Shown one piece after another: positions 1 through 10,741 of a stretch of DNA of 64,000 nt. This DNA comes from Fremontodendron californicum (Eukaryota; Streptophyta; Magnoliopsida; Malvales; Malvaceae). The DNA is taken from the NCBI GenBank assembly GCA_030761205.1, contig JAULJL010000025.1:4388001-4452000 (forward strand), written 5' to 3'. The notes beneath the pieces are model-generated. The model had not been told where the DNA came from. It worked only from the letters and a program-made list of their open reading frames with translations, and ran no database searches. Numbering within the stretch: the first letter of the stretch is position 1; every line of letters begins with the position of its first letter. The position numbers and the translations under genes were made by a program.

Positions 1-480
1 TAGCAGTGAAATAATGGTCATAAGAGAGCTCAGAACACCTAGTGTATCAGAGTACAAGACCATCACCAACAAAGATGCTTTACGGATAATAAATCTGCAA
101 GAACAGAAAAGAAAGATTGTGCAATGTCCATATACTTAGGAATATCCACCTAAATGCAAATCGTGATAAAGGGACACTACAAACTTACTTATCAACATTT
201 AGGCGGAAGTATACAGAGGTCTGATTGATGATCATACTTATTTTGCATTTTCATATAAAATAAATTTCCATTTTCAGATAAATTCTGTAATTTAGTTACA
301 AGCTACTGGTTATAACTTATAACTACCATTTTATTGAAAAAAGTAGAATTGATTATTACTAGAATTGACAAAGTTGTAGCATAAAGCGCTGGCACTAAAA
401 TATGTCTACTCTTCCTCAGTAAGATAATGCTTGTTAATCAAGTCAATTACATACGTGAAACACCTTCAAGCATCATTTAC
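1..480 (-). other. intron 2 of the hydrolase gene (no further exon seen)
   Basis: The sequence left of the exon 2 donor at 480-479 is AT-rich. I find no open stretch continuing the DUF829 family in any frame, so it is most simply intron reaching past the window edge. Confidence 0.55.
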
Positions 481-1454
481 CTGTGGGTCAGGGGCTGCAA
501 CAGGGGCTGAATCCACAATACAACCTATTATCCTTCCCATTAAAGAAGTATCTTGCTTCTGAAACTTCTCAAGAATAACTCCATACCTGCAACAATTCCG
601 ACCAGAAAATCAGTTCAGAATAAAATTTTCCTCATGCATACATGTACAATTGCAGTTGTGTCTGTGCTTGCAAGTGAGTGTCAGACACTAAGAGAGAGAA
701 CTCACGTTAACCATCCAGTATTGCTAAAAGTGTGAAAAACCAGGTTTTTCCCATGCTCCTCTTCCAACCAATCAGCCAAGTGATTAACAAGCATGTCTAT
801 GTTCTTCTCAGCTTTACCACCAGCTTGGTAACTGATAATGTCAATCATTGGAAAGGTGAAGGTAATGGCATGATAACCCCTGGAGGTATACCACTCTGCA
901 TATCTCTTGAGATGTTTCTGCTTAGATCCCAACCACCCTAGCAAAACAACAACTGTACGAGACTTTGCTGAGGAACAGTCAGAAGTCCCAGAAACATCAA
1001 TTGCAGATGGCTCTGGCAAATGCCATCTGTATAAAACATCAGGAGCTGAGGTAGGGATACTCTGTGTAAATGCAGCAGGCTTTGATGCTTTATCTAACTC
1101 TGCTGACTGATATAAATTAACAAGCAGAGGAGATGAAGCAACAGAAGAACATAGGACATTGGGAACAAAATTCCGGCCTGAATTTGGAACCGGGAAGTTA
1201 ACACTAGGTAGAGGTACTCGAATTCTAGTAACAAAAGACAGGTTTGCAAGCTTGGAAGTTGATATATGACCTACAAATGAGGACTTGGACTTTGGTAAGG
1301 AATTAGATATGGAAGTTCCAATTTGTTCTGAGGTCGAACAAGTATCCGATGAAGGAGATGGAAGTTTAACAGAAAAATCAGCAGAAACAGAAGCCACGGC
1401 AACAGCAGCGGCTGCAGCTAGAGGACGTTGAATGATTCCAGACAAGGAACCCAT
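481..1454 (-). CDS. DUF829/TMEM53-like alpha/beta hydrolase, 5' part (exons 1-2; gene runs off the left edge)
   Basis: Exon 1 is 706-1454 (ATG at 1454-1452) and ends at an AC|GTGAGT donor. Exon 2 is 481-586, after a TTGCAG acceptor, and ends CAG|GTAAAT. The join keeps frame across a split Thr codon. Residues 1-150 are Ser/Ala-rich and look like a plastid or mitochondrial targeting region plus linker. The fold starts near residue 165 with the strand VVVLLGWLGS, continues through KHLKRYAEWYTSRGYHAITF, and reaches the nucleophile-elbow-like HTFSNTGW with Ser244. Exon 2 continues with a GCIVDSAPV segment. These are hallmarks of the DUF829 (TMEM53/PaxU-like) family of serine-hydrolase-fold proteins, whose substrates in plants are unknown to me. 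The C-terminal third, with the remaining catalytic residues, lies outside the window. Family call is firm; function is not. Confidence 0.85.
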
Positions 1455-4075
1455 ATTGAAAACCCAGAACAGAAACTACCATACAAATATGAAGCAGTCC
1501 TCAAATAAACATAACCCAATCCAAAAGTCAAAGAAACTCAAATCTGGTCAATACCCAGAAAGCCAAAAAAAAAAAATTAAAAACAAGAATCACCTGCACA
1601 AAATAAGAGAATCAAGATATGACCCAAGAAATTGAATTAAATTAAGAAATAGAACACGGGAAAAACTAGCAAGAACATGTCAATTGTCAAGCAAAATAAT
1701 CAAAGCCAAGGTTGGGTATATTCCATTGTTGTGGCTGTATATTCCTAGTCTTACCTTGTAAATAAAAAAGAGTTGACAAAGAATCGGGCTGTCAAAAGAT
1801 AGAAATTGACAGCCCGATCACCACCGACCAAGAACCTTCCTTTGCTTGTACCCAAAACACGCTATTACTGCAAGAAAAGATTTCATTCAACAAAATACAG
1901 CCACAAATTATAAAGTCATTAAATTATTAAGATTAAACTAAAAAGGAAAAATTAATTAAGAAACAGCGCGTGCTTAAGGTGTGTGCAGGCTCAGCCTGCT
2001 TAAAATATATCTAATAATAAAATGCCAAGTGTTCCTTGTCCTAGCCCTCCTACTTAAAGACATGACAGGGATTGATAGCTACGATTTAGGAGCCCAACAG
2101 GGATGTTGCAAATGACAGTTTTGCCCTGTTAATTCTTTTTTCTTTTTGGACCCATTAGGATGGCCGATGGGGATGGGTCCCTGTTTATCAATGAGACCCA
2201 GAAGGTAGACACCGCGCAATCCCCCCCCTTTCTCTAGAAAGGATTGAAGGGAAATAAAATGTTAGGATAGGGGTAATATAGGAAAGACAACTTAAACATA
2301 CGCAGCTGCCCTAAAACAAAGAATCTTGGATCATTGGATGTAACGGTGAGGCGGTCAAAATTACAACTTAGAAGAAGAAAGGAGGACCCGTAAAAGTGGC
2401 TGTTGTGGCCCTGACGTGCCGGGTGGTCGGATGCGAGTCAACTAGACCACTCGGGTAGAACTCAGTTACCAAGAACACGAATTATTTCTTTACAAAAATG
2501 AAAGCGTTTTTAATTTGGCAAACGAATTTGCAAAACTTAATTGAATATGAATTGACGGAATCCTAACACGACGAAAGAATGGATTGAGGATGATCGAAAT
2601 CAAACCCGGAAGGCAAAAGACAACCCCAATTCATGAAAATAAAAAATAAAAAGATGGTAAAGAAATGCAGGCCATAGAAAATACTCTAAAGATTTGGATT
2701 TAATTGATAATCTCATTAAAGATAATAAGAATGGAGAAGAGAGCAACAAAGAAAGAGAGAGATAAGAAAAAGAAGTCACCTGAATGGGGCTGAAGGAGAA
2801 TGTGAAAGCGGTTCGGATTTCTTCTTGTTTTGTTTTAACACAAAGAAAAAATAGAGTCTTCGTTTATTTATATGAAAAATATTGGGGTGTAGCTTTCGCT
2901 TTTCGTGACGGAAATAATGCACCCTCTCTCTCTCCCTGTAAATATATTTGTTGTTTGTTTTTTTTTTTTTTTTCTGCAGTTTTATCAACCTCACAAAGTG
3001 AAGTAATTTGTTAAGGAAAAATGTTAGTTTTTTAAATTTATGAGTTGATACTTTTAATAGAAAATACATAGATGATTTTAATTTTATTGTTTTAATTAGG
3101 TTTTTAAACTTTTTTTTTTAATTAAGTTGATAATTGATTAATTCATGATACTAATTTAGTTAAGAATTTTAATATTAATATAAATATATAAAAAAATTAT
3201 CATATTTATTGATAGTAAAATTATTAAACTCAAGAGCATGATACATATTTTAAAAATATAATAAAAAATTAAAAATTAAAATATATGATAATCTCTTAAT
3301 TCATTTATAAAATTAAAAAAAAAATCTAAAGTCAATATATCAAATATATATATATTTAGCAAATAAATTAAAAGAAAATGAGATTGAACGATATCGTCTT
3401 AAAATGGATATGGAAGGGGATTTTAAACCAGCCAAAGAGATGAAAGAAATATTAGGACAACAAGGATGGTGACAGAATCAGAAGGGAAATGCCACGTACT
3501 TCAATTTGAGACCATTTGATCAAATCCCTACGTTATATCCCTACTAACAGGAATCAGATAACCATTCACGCAAATTTTGCATTTAAAGGGAAAAAGGCAA
3601 GGTTCCTGATTTATAAGGTAGAGTCGTTTCGAGAATATCCAAAGTAATCTGCCACAAAGATATGCTCTTCCGAAAGTTTGGTTTTACTTTTTGATTTACA
3701 TCGTGGATGGATGCCATACCGTTTCTTTGATGTCATTTGTCCAAATTCTGTTTTGGGTCCTTTGCTGATGACATTTGGTTGCTCCAGCAAATGTACAGAA
3801 ATGGAATCCACTTCCTTTCTAAGGCTTTTGATCCATCTTCTGTTCTTGTTTCCATGTCTGAAATTCAGAACAAATTTGAAAGAAAAAGCTTCACCTTATT
3901 TGGCTATAAAAGTAATAATCTGGTTTTATAAAAAAAAATAAGTAATAAACTTGTTTAAAGTATGACGAAACTGAATATCTCCATAACCAATATCGATGAA
4001 ACACTACACCAACAAAACCCACATCGGTTGAATACTAAAATGCCATGAAGGATCAATATCAAGGATGCTTAAAAA
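1455..4075. other. upstream region of the hydrolase gene, no protein-coding gene seen
   Basis: The first ~1.3 kb may hold the 5' UTR of the hydrolase. Read on the minus strand there are acceptor-like sites near 1593 (TTGTGCAG) and 1869 (TTCTTGCAG), and a CAG|GTGACTT donor-like site near 2779, so one or more leader introns are possible but unproven. A C-rich run lies at 2221-2230 and a T-run at 2959-2974. From 3040 to 3370 the DNA is extremely AT-rich. 3470-3960 has a more balanced composition, but its short ORFs match nothing I recognise. Confidence 0.4.
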
Positions 4076-4195
4076 AAATGTTACCGAACTTGAGAGAGTG
4101 TCGGACACGGGGTATGCAAACATTGGTCATACCCTCATACCCATAAATGTTGGACACGAATACTTTAAGAAAAATGAATAGTCCAAATAACATAA
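4076..4195. mobile_element. CTATGTT-family MITE, degraded copy
   Basis: Contains the family signature GTGTCGGACACGGG and the tail CTTTAAGAAAAATGAA, and ends AACATAA. It is flanked by near-identical 8-bp repeats, CTTAAAAA at 4068-4075 and CTTAAAAG at 4196-4203. It is shorter than the other copies (120 bp), so it has an internal deletion. Confidence 0.7.
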
Positions 4196-4464
4196 CTTAA
4201 AAGAACATATACCACAAACAACAAGGACAATTTAGGAAGCACTGAACCACGCGCAATTGACTCCATATAAGAAGCTATCCAAAACAGTTTGATACATGTT
4301 GAGTCTTCCTTGGAACACGCCATTACCAGCTGCATTGCTAAAATTATCTAAAAACCATAAAAGTACAAGATGACACAAAATAAAAAGGATTGGGAACTGG
4401 TAGACACTAGCAATATTTTTAACTATGAAACAAATGTTGATCCTCAGTTTCAAATTTTTATTGG

Positions 4465-4645
4465 CTATGTTGCTCCGACTCTTCATTTTTCTTGAAGTAT
4501 TTGTGTCCGACACATATCCGGACATGGGTATGGGGATACGATCCTCCAAGATCCCTCAAAATACATAGAAAACTTAGAAAAAATTGAACATACCCGTGTC
4601 GCACGCCATATCCGACACTCGCACTCGAGTCTCTGAATAACATAG
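4465..4645. mobile_element. CTATGTT-family MITE (181 bp) with perfect 8-bp target duplication
   Basis: Starts CTATGTTGCTCCGACTC and ends GAATAACATAG, giving terminal inverted repeats. Flanked by exact TTTATTGG at 4457-4464 and 4646-4653. The 8-bp duplication and lack of coding capacity fit a non-autonomous hAT-like element. The inner part has the pairs CCGGACATGGGTATGGGG and ACCCGTGTCGCACG. Confidence 0.88.
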
Positions 4646-5016
4646 TTTATTGGAAACCCTGATGTTTTTATCGTACCTGATATGCCAATTACCAATCCAT
4701 ACATAAATCATATTCTCTCAACTTGTTAGTCATCTAATACCTTCACCAAGTAATGAACTGCCACATAACACATTTCTCTCTTCCAAAAAATATTCAAGAA
4801 AGATAAACGATGAATCAGTACTGTTCTTGTAAGATGCCTCACAAAAAAAAAAAATGGTGCAATATGTGTCATACCTCAAGAAAAACATGGATCTAAGCCC
4901 TAACTTTCCAAAAGTTACAACAAATGAAAACAAGGCTAGTTCTCAAGACCAGAAGTAATAAACTACAGCTTATATAGTTTCCCAACTTTACCCGGAAAAA
5001 TTATGGATCATCCAAG

Positions 5017-5202
5017 CTATATTGCTCCGACTCTTCATTTTTCTTGAAGTACCCATGTCCGATGCAATATCCGGACATGGGTATGGGAATATGATCCCCC
5101 AAGGACCCTCCAAATATATGGAAAAACTTAGAAAAAATCAAACATACCTGTGTCATACACATACCCGTGTCCGACACTCACACCCGAGTCCAAGTAACAT
5201 AG
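5017..5202. mobile_element. CTATGTT-family MITE (186 bp) with perfect 8-bp target duplication
   Basis: Same family and orientation as the copy at 4465-4645, about 370 bp away. Starts CTATATTGCTCCGACTC and ends GTAACATAG. Flanked by exact CATCCAAG at 5009-5016 and 5203-5210. The different target duplications show two independent insertions, not a local tandem duplication. Confidence 0.88.
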
Positions 5203-5210
5203 CATCCAAG

Positions 5211-5690
5211 CACTTGCTTTTCCTTCCTTCCAGCCTCATTGCTATTAATATTCAAGTCCATTGCAGAGAAAGATGCACTAGGACACACAAACCATCAGTC
5301 AACTGAAAGCATGCTGAAAATTCATTAGAAACCAAAACCAAGCAATAAAGTTTAAGACCCTCTCACACTCACCTACACTGCATACGCACTACTGATAAAT
5401 GAAAATCCTTCAAGCCAACACAAACTCGTTCAGAAATATTTTTGAGCCAGCTAACTAATCAATATGATAAAATAAAAGCAGTTCTTAGGAGAGGAAAACA
5501 TAATTCATTTCCAACTTAAAGAATGGGATAGGTATCCTATATTCATCTGCAATATACAAATATAATTTAACTAATAAAGAATTACAGGCCCCTCTCATAT
5601 GGGAAATATATATGCTAACTGCTTTAAAACCTGGATGAAAGTTCTCACCCGTGAAATACTTTCCTGAAATGAACTAAAAAATGACACATA
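5211..5690. other. 3' flank of the FAD synthetase gene
   Basis: No gene recognised. On the minus strand this is downstream of the FAD synthetase stop codon (5693-5691) and probably includes its 3' UTR. Confidence 0.4.
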
Positions 5691-6587
5691 CTAAACAGAA
5701 TTAACTCTTAATTCACCAAATTCAATTCCCAAGACCTCAGAGTTTTGAGAATAATCATAAGCACAAAAATCTACCTGATCCACCTCTAGATGGATATGCG
5801 TTGTATCAATATATACTCTACATGTTACTGGTTTTTGTTCTCCAAATAAAAGAGAACAGTTCTCGTAAAAACCATCTTTCGGTGGTAGGTTTAGCAAAGA
5901 AGATTTTGGCGCTGACACCCTATGTTTACTGCTAGTACTAGTTAAGCTTTCCCAGTCTTTCATCACTAATAACAGACGATGTTGGCGACCTAGAAGCTCT
6001 GACACGTATTTCATGTCACCTTCAGCTAGAGCATGTCGAACACGGGTAGACGAAACTTGTGCTCTCTCTTTTAAATCACAACGGTTCATATTTCTGGCAT
6101 CTTGGTGCCTGTCCATGACAGAATTTATTATGTAAGCACCCATACCAAACTCATCACACAGCCTCACCAATTCTGAAGCATCACCAGCAGCTTTATAGCC
6201 AAACCGATAGTTTTCACCTGTGACAATTAGCCATTGAAACAATATATTTCAAATCATCTGGATTAACCTTTTACTTGATAATTTTGAGACAAATAAAATT
6301 CTAAGAGTTTGACAAAGCTTTGAGTATACCTGCCACAACTCCACACACTCCAAGCTCCGTCGCTAACTTCTCCACAAACTGCCGTGGAGTAAGATGCCTA
6401 ACACTCATAAATTGTAGCTGGAATTCCTTGGGAGCCACATTACCACAATATGGAGCCCAAGAAGAAAGAACACGCTCGCGATCACATTGGGCAACTATGG
6501 GAGGCCTGTTAAAAACCATACATGGTTTCATTATATATGAGAAGCAGCTATTGAAAACAGCCAAAAGCTTTACAGCATTCCACAAAC

Positions 6588-6634
<47 letters not shown>

Positions 6635-7397
6635 GAAAACAATTTACCTAGGCTCCCAACCAAGGACTTCTGCCATTCCTACAAATGACAAAAGATATGG
6701 AGTTCCAACCTTTGATGCTTGAATTGCAAGTTCTCGATGACCGATGTGAAGAGCGTCAAACTTTCCCAATGCAACTATCCCTCCTGGTGGAATGTTGCCA
6801 ACAAATAACATAAAAACACTACCAAACAAAAATTTAAATTATGGTGAAATAAAAGTGAAGGAGAAGAACAGGAAAAAGAAACCTGCCACTGAGGATAATG
6901 CTTCCGAAGGGTGCTCATGATCGTCTTCTCGTTTGCTTTGCACAAAAGAAAATTGTTTAGATGCTTAAAAAAAAAATACTATACCATACCTATAATTAAT
7001 TCAAAGAAAGAGCCCTATATTAATTTTGAACACCCATTTAATTAAATTGATTGATTTTTGTTTTTTAAAGATCAAAAAGCTAAATTTGTTAACATCAGGA
7101 ACTGAAAACTATAACAAATTAATGCTAAAAAGTATTTTGGGAAAGAAAAACGAACCTGAAAGAATCGGGGAGAAAAGGAATGTCGCCGGGGGATTTGGAC
7201 TGAAGACTTGAAGAAGAAACAAATCGGGGTTGGAATCGATGATTATAAAAATTATTGTCAACAATTGCGGCGGCGGCGGCGGAGGAGGAGGAGGAGGGAG
7301 GTTTAACCATGAAAGAAGAGAGCTGCAAGATTCTGGTGGAGCAAAATCCTAATCCTAAATTTTGATAAGAGATGCGAGAGCCGCCACAAGCCAACAT
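5691..7397 (-). CDS. RIBF: chloroplast FAD synthetase (FMN adenylyltransferase), RIBF1/RIBF2 type
   Basis: Transfers AMP from ATP to FMN to make FAD, in plastids. Five exons: 7156-7397, 6883-6935, 6648-6783, 6330-6505 and 5691-6217, all GT-AG, summing to 1134 nt (377 aa), about the length of Arabidopsis RIBF proteins. The start is ATG at 7397. An in-frame TTG three codons upstream is not needed. Residues 1-80 are Ser/Ala-rich with no fold, as expected for a transit peptide. The nucleotidyltransferase domain opens with GKFDALHIGHREL (HxGH motif at 111-114). It continues with SVRHLTPRQFVEKL, CGVVAGENYRFGYKAAGD and the VSSTRVR motif (258-263). As in other plant enzymes there is no riboflavin kinase domain, unlike bifunctional bacterial RibF. 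Intron 3 carries a (TA)n(TG)n microsatellite. Which Arabidopsis paralogue is orthologous cannot be decided here. Confidence 0.94.
6583..6629. repeat. (TA)n(TG)n microsatellite in FAD synthetase intron 3
   Basis: An alternating TA run passes into about 14 TG units, inside the intron between the exons at 6648-6783 and 6330-6505. Likely polymorphic in length. Confidence 0.9.
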
Positions 7398-8100
7398 TTT
7401 TATCAAACTTTTATTATTAAAAAAAAAAGTTTTTTCTTGCTTTGCTCTTCTCTTCTTCCTCTGCTACACAACAATTCCAACTAGCAGAAGCAGCAGCAGG
7501 TAGGCTTTTGCGGCTTTGCGCTTTACACCGTTTAACGGTTTGGCGTTGGGGCTCCCTCACGCGCTGTTAACCCACGTCATTGCTAAAAGAGATTAGAACC
7601 AGGACCCCACTATTTTGTAATCCGGTCCCATTAATTAATTTGAATGGAAAATATTTTTCTCACCCTTTTTTTTTATTAAATTTCATCAGAAATTCCGATG
7701 GTTTATAAAAAAAATAAACTTTAATTTTATATATTTTATAAAAAAAAAATATTAAAATAATTAAGATTGGTACATTTTAATTAATTCAGTAATTTTTTAC
7801 TAAATTCATTTTTTTCTAAATTATTAAATTTGATGACTAATTATCTTAAACATTATCATTTTTAAAAAATGACATCTGTTTGATCAATGTAATGTTAGCA
7901 TGATCAATTGTCATATCATCAAGGTAATACAAATTTCACTCCGTTAATGATTGAATTCGATTTAACAATTTATTAGAGTGTAGGAATTGGATTTTGATAA
8001 ATTATAATAAAAAGACTAAATTCACCGTTTCATATCCAAAAGATAAATTTTCTTTTTTTGAAGCAAATTTAGGCTATCCACCACGTATGCACTTGCTGAG
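7398..8100. other. FAD synthetase upstream region, then AT-rich spacer
   Basis: 7398-7500 is a pyrimidine-rich leader on the minus strand (CT-rich runs in RNA sense), consistent with the 5' UTR. 7500-7640 is of normal GC and is the likely proximal promoter. From 7640 the DNA is AT-rich with no recognised gene. Confidence 0.4.
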
Positions 8101-8810
8101 TTACCTCCTTCAAAAAAAAATATTTGAACGTTTTTGTCCATGCAGGGCCACGTGCGGGTTGTTTCCTGTGTTACTGTTACCTATCCACGACTGCAACTTC
8201 CATACGTTTTATGTTTCAAAAGCTTTTTCATTTTTTTAAATTTTTATTCCCATTTTTCCTCTCATCCAATTTCTTGCTCTTTTCAATTTTTCCCCCGATT
8301 TTGTTCCTCAAATGGAGATTGAACATCTGATTCAGCCCGTGATTTTTTTCGTAAATGGAGAATGCTGTCCATGTCTCTGCTTTGTTTGTTCAATGTCCTT
8401 GCTTGCCCCTTTTGTTTTTGCTGCCTCCTGCTTTTGTCAGGTTGCCATGCTCTTAATTGGAATCTTAAGAAAGCTTTTTTACTGTGCCCTCCAACTTTCC
8501 TGCAAACTGCTACTCCTTTTTCTATCTCTTCCTCAGTCTTCCATTCCTTGACGGTTCTTTTTTCCGAGCGGTTGATAGGCTTTGGTCAACTGTAATGACA
8601 GTTTCGTGTGTCAGGGTGAATCAGTTTGGCCATACTTGTTATCTACGGGTTATGCCCTTTCTTGCTTAAAATTGTTTTCTGTTGCTTCTGGAAACAATCA
8701 TTGCTACATTTCTATTGCATGTCGGTTCTCACTTTTTCCTTTCTTTGTTCTTCGAGGTCTCTCCATATTTCTTTTTTTTTTTTTTTTTTTGTGGGTGGGT
8801 TCATGCTAGC
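8101..8810. other. pyrimidine-rich non-coding stretch of unknown nature
   Basis: The plus strand is T/C-rich and less AT-rich than its surroundings. It has several short overlapping ORFs full of Phe, Leu and Cys, which is what a pyrimidine-rich strand produces by chance; none resembles a family I know. It could be a leader exon or intron of a non-coding transcript, or an old transposon piece. It ends in a T-run at 8772-8790. Confidence 0.3.
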
Positions 8811-8824
8811 AATTGTCTGTTGTA

Positions 8825-9025
8825 TACTTTATGTTACTTAGGTTATATTCATTTCATGTATAATATATTATGTCACTTAGGTTATATCATTTCTTTTTGA
8901 ATATTTTATGTTACTTAGGTTAATCATTTCATTTAGAATATACTATATCATTTAAATTATGTCATGTCATTTAGGTTGCATTATATTATCTAGATTTTGC
9001 CATGTCATCTTTATTATGTCACATA
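8825..9025. repeat. degenerate short tandem repeat
   Basis: Variants of TTATGTTACTTAGGTTAT followed by ATCATTTCAT recur at least five times with spacing of roughly 20-50 bp and growing divergence to the right. No coding sense. Confidence 0.6.
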
Positions 9026-9359
9026 TTTTTTAAAAATATTTTAAAATAAGATAATAATTTTCAATAAAATAAAGATATTCTCGAGTTAAAATAATTCATG
9101 AGTTCTCTGTCGGGTTTGCTGGGAGGACATCATCAATTATCATTAATAAATGAATATTTTTCTTTCAAAAAATGAGAATGATTCGGAAAATTTTTCAAAT
9201 AAATAAAAATTTCTATATTTTGCCGCGTTTGTGGAGGAATATAAAAAAAAAATTGAATTAATAAATTCCGGGTCATTTTCAATTAAAAATTGAATTATTT
9301 TTCTTAAAATTGGGAATTAATTTGAAATACCAAATTTAAAATCGACTTTTTACCGAGAC

Positions 9360-9620
9360 TTGAGATAACACACGATCAATAAGGTATCATTTTATACGGG
9401 CGTTATGGGGGTGCTAATCCTTCCCCGCACGTAACCGAGTCCCTAACCCGCATCTTTGATTTCTCTGGTTTAAAAACGCAGACTTGAAATTGGTTTTAAA
9501 AAATGTTTTAATTAATTTTAAAATATTTTGCAAAATCGGTTTTAATAGGTGGCCGATCACACCTAGCCAAAAAAGATTTGTGGCGACTCCATGTCTTTTT
9601 TTTGAAGTCATTTTCAAACC
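9360..9620 (+). mobile_element. probable relic of the 3' end of a Ty3/gypsy (Tat/Ogre-like) retroelement
   Basis: The blocks GGGGGTGCTAATCCTTCCCC, GCACGTAACCGAGTCCCTAA, GGTGGCCGATCACACC and TTGTGGCGACTCCATG recur, in my memory, in the untranslated 3' region of large plant gypsy elements. No pol remnant lies next to it, so this is an isolated scrap. The assignment rests on recalled similarity and needs a search. Confidence 0.45.
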
Positions 9621-9795
9621 CTTATTTTATTTCGAGAGGAATTAAGTCGACTTTTTTTCTATTTTTCAATGTCACGCTTAACGAGTAAAAGTCTCGTGAT
9701 AAGACTTGTTATTTTTTAGATTGCGACAATAAGCATAAAAATTCATAACTGAGAAAAACAGTAATTCTTAATGGAAATCTTGAATTTTTAAACTA

Positions 9796-10260
9796 GGCTC
9801 TGATAGCACATGTAAGCATAAATGTAATTCATATAATCTTTAGAATTTTTATGACTTCACATATTTTAAAAGAAGAATGTACCTTTGCCCATAATGCTTT
9901 GTGAAGAAATCATTATAGCATAGAAGAAATTAGTTTCTCTATCCTAACCTCTTTACTTGATATACTACTTTGATGGAACATGTGTATGTTTCTTGGTGGG
10001 TGGAGAGAGGATTAGGATCCCTATTTATAGAGCATGAATAGGTGCATTCCATCAATGCACCTAATAATATCTCTTCAATTTCAATGAACAATAATTAAAC
10101 CATTAATTAATAATCATATAATATACATGTATCTAATAAATTCATTTACATGTACATGTAACTATTAATTATTAGATAAGATACATGAATTTAATAATTC
10201 ATGTATCATATACATGTACATGTATCCATTAATTACTAAATAAGATACATGTATATAGGT
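9796..10260 (-). mobile_element. LTR relic with primer-binding site and TATA box (minus strand)
   Basis: Read on the minus strand, a CTATAAATAGGG TATA box (10030-10019) is followed by about 200 bp of leader that ends in CA at 9811. After two bases comes TGCTATCAGAGCC (9808-9796), one mismatch from the usual initiator-Met tRNA primer-binding site. That order (U3-TATA-R-U5-PBS) marks an LTR and the start of an internal region. The upstream LTR edge is not certain; I place it near 10260. Short ATACATGTACATGT palindromes fill 10120-10250. No gag or pol follows. Confidence 0.55.
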
Positions 10261-10280
10261 CATGTGGATCATAAATTTTT

Positions 10281-10620
10281 ACAGGACCTAGTAGAGGCTT
10301 ATGATCCAAAGACGAAGAAGAAGTCATCGATGATAAAGAAGTAGAATTAGCTCTGCCGCAGACGAAAACCGACACGGTCGAGAAGTTGGCGAGAATTATC
10401 CCCGTACCAGTGGCGGCTATGATAGAAGGTTCAGCTTGTCGTAACAGCTACTAAATAGTCTGACCATCGGACTTGTGACCAAACTCACGAGTCAACTGGA
10501 AAACACGAGCCTCACAAATGATTGGCATCTTGATTCTTCGGCACGACCATCCACTTTGCTCTGACGGTCTTTGGAAGAAGGTTTTTTGACGACGAGGGAA
10601 CCGTTGCCTGGCGCTTGTTG
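10281..10620 (-). pseudogene. class I TCP transcription factor pseudogene (TCP7/TCP21-like)
   Basis: The minus strand encodes the TCP basic region and helix-loop-helix in pieces. It opens with KKPSSKDRQSKVDGR near 10589. After a small frame change comes RRIKMPIICEARVFQLTRE, then GHKSDGQTI, followed by two consecutive TAG stops (10453-10448) where the family has Glu-Trp. Then come LLRQAEPSIIAATGTG, NFSTVSV and, further on, LDHKPLLGP. The MPII and LRQAEPSIIAATGTG variants point to the TCP7/TCP21 branch of class I rather than TCP9, 14 or 15. The live protein binds GTGGGNCC-type DNA sites. Here the frame shift and stops in the domain rule out function. It lies about 2.9 kb upstream of the FAD synthetase start, on the same strand; TCP21 and RIBF2 are neighbours in Arabidopsis, as I recall. 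Confidence 0.88.
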
Positions 10621-10741
10621 TCTCTGAGGGTCGTCTATAATGGCTCCGTTTGTAGCACCACCCTCTGAATTTCACATGGGCAGGACTACTGAAAACTCCT
10701 TTACTTTTTTTTTTTTTTTTTTTCGAGTTATTGGAGATTAA

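Noticed and set aside
2776..3069. 97-codon minus-strand ORF
   Set aside because: Made of a poly-T tract and AG repeats read as Lys/Arg. No family resemblance and low complexity.
7395..7406. Start of FAD synthetase at a TTG (7406-7404)
   Set aside because: Plant nuclear genes start at ATG almost without exception; the in-frame ATG at 7397-7395 gives a normal transit peptide.
8312..8900. Several overlapping hydrophobic ORFs on the plus strand, like small membrane proteins
   Set aside because: All come from a pyrimidine-rich strand, which gives Phe/Leu/Ser/Cys in every frame. They overlap in different frames and none has a recognisable motif.
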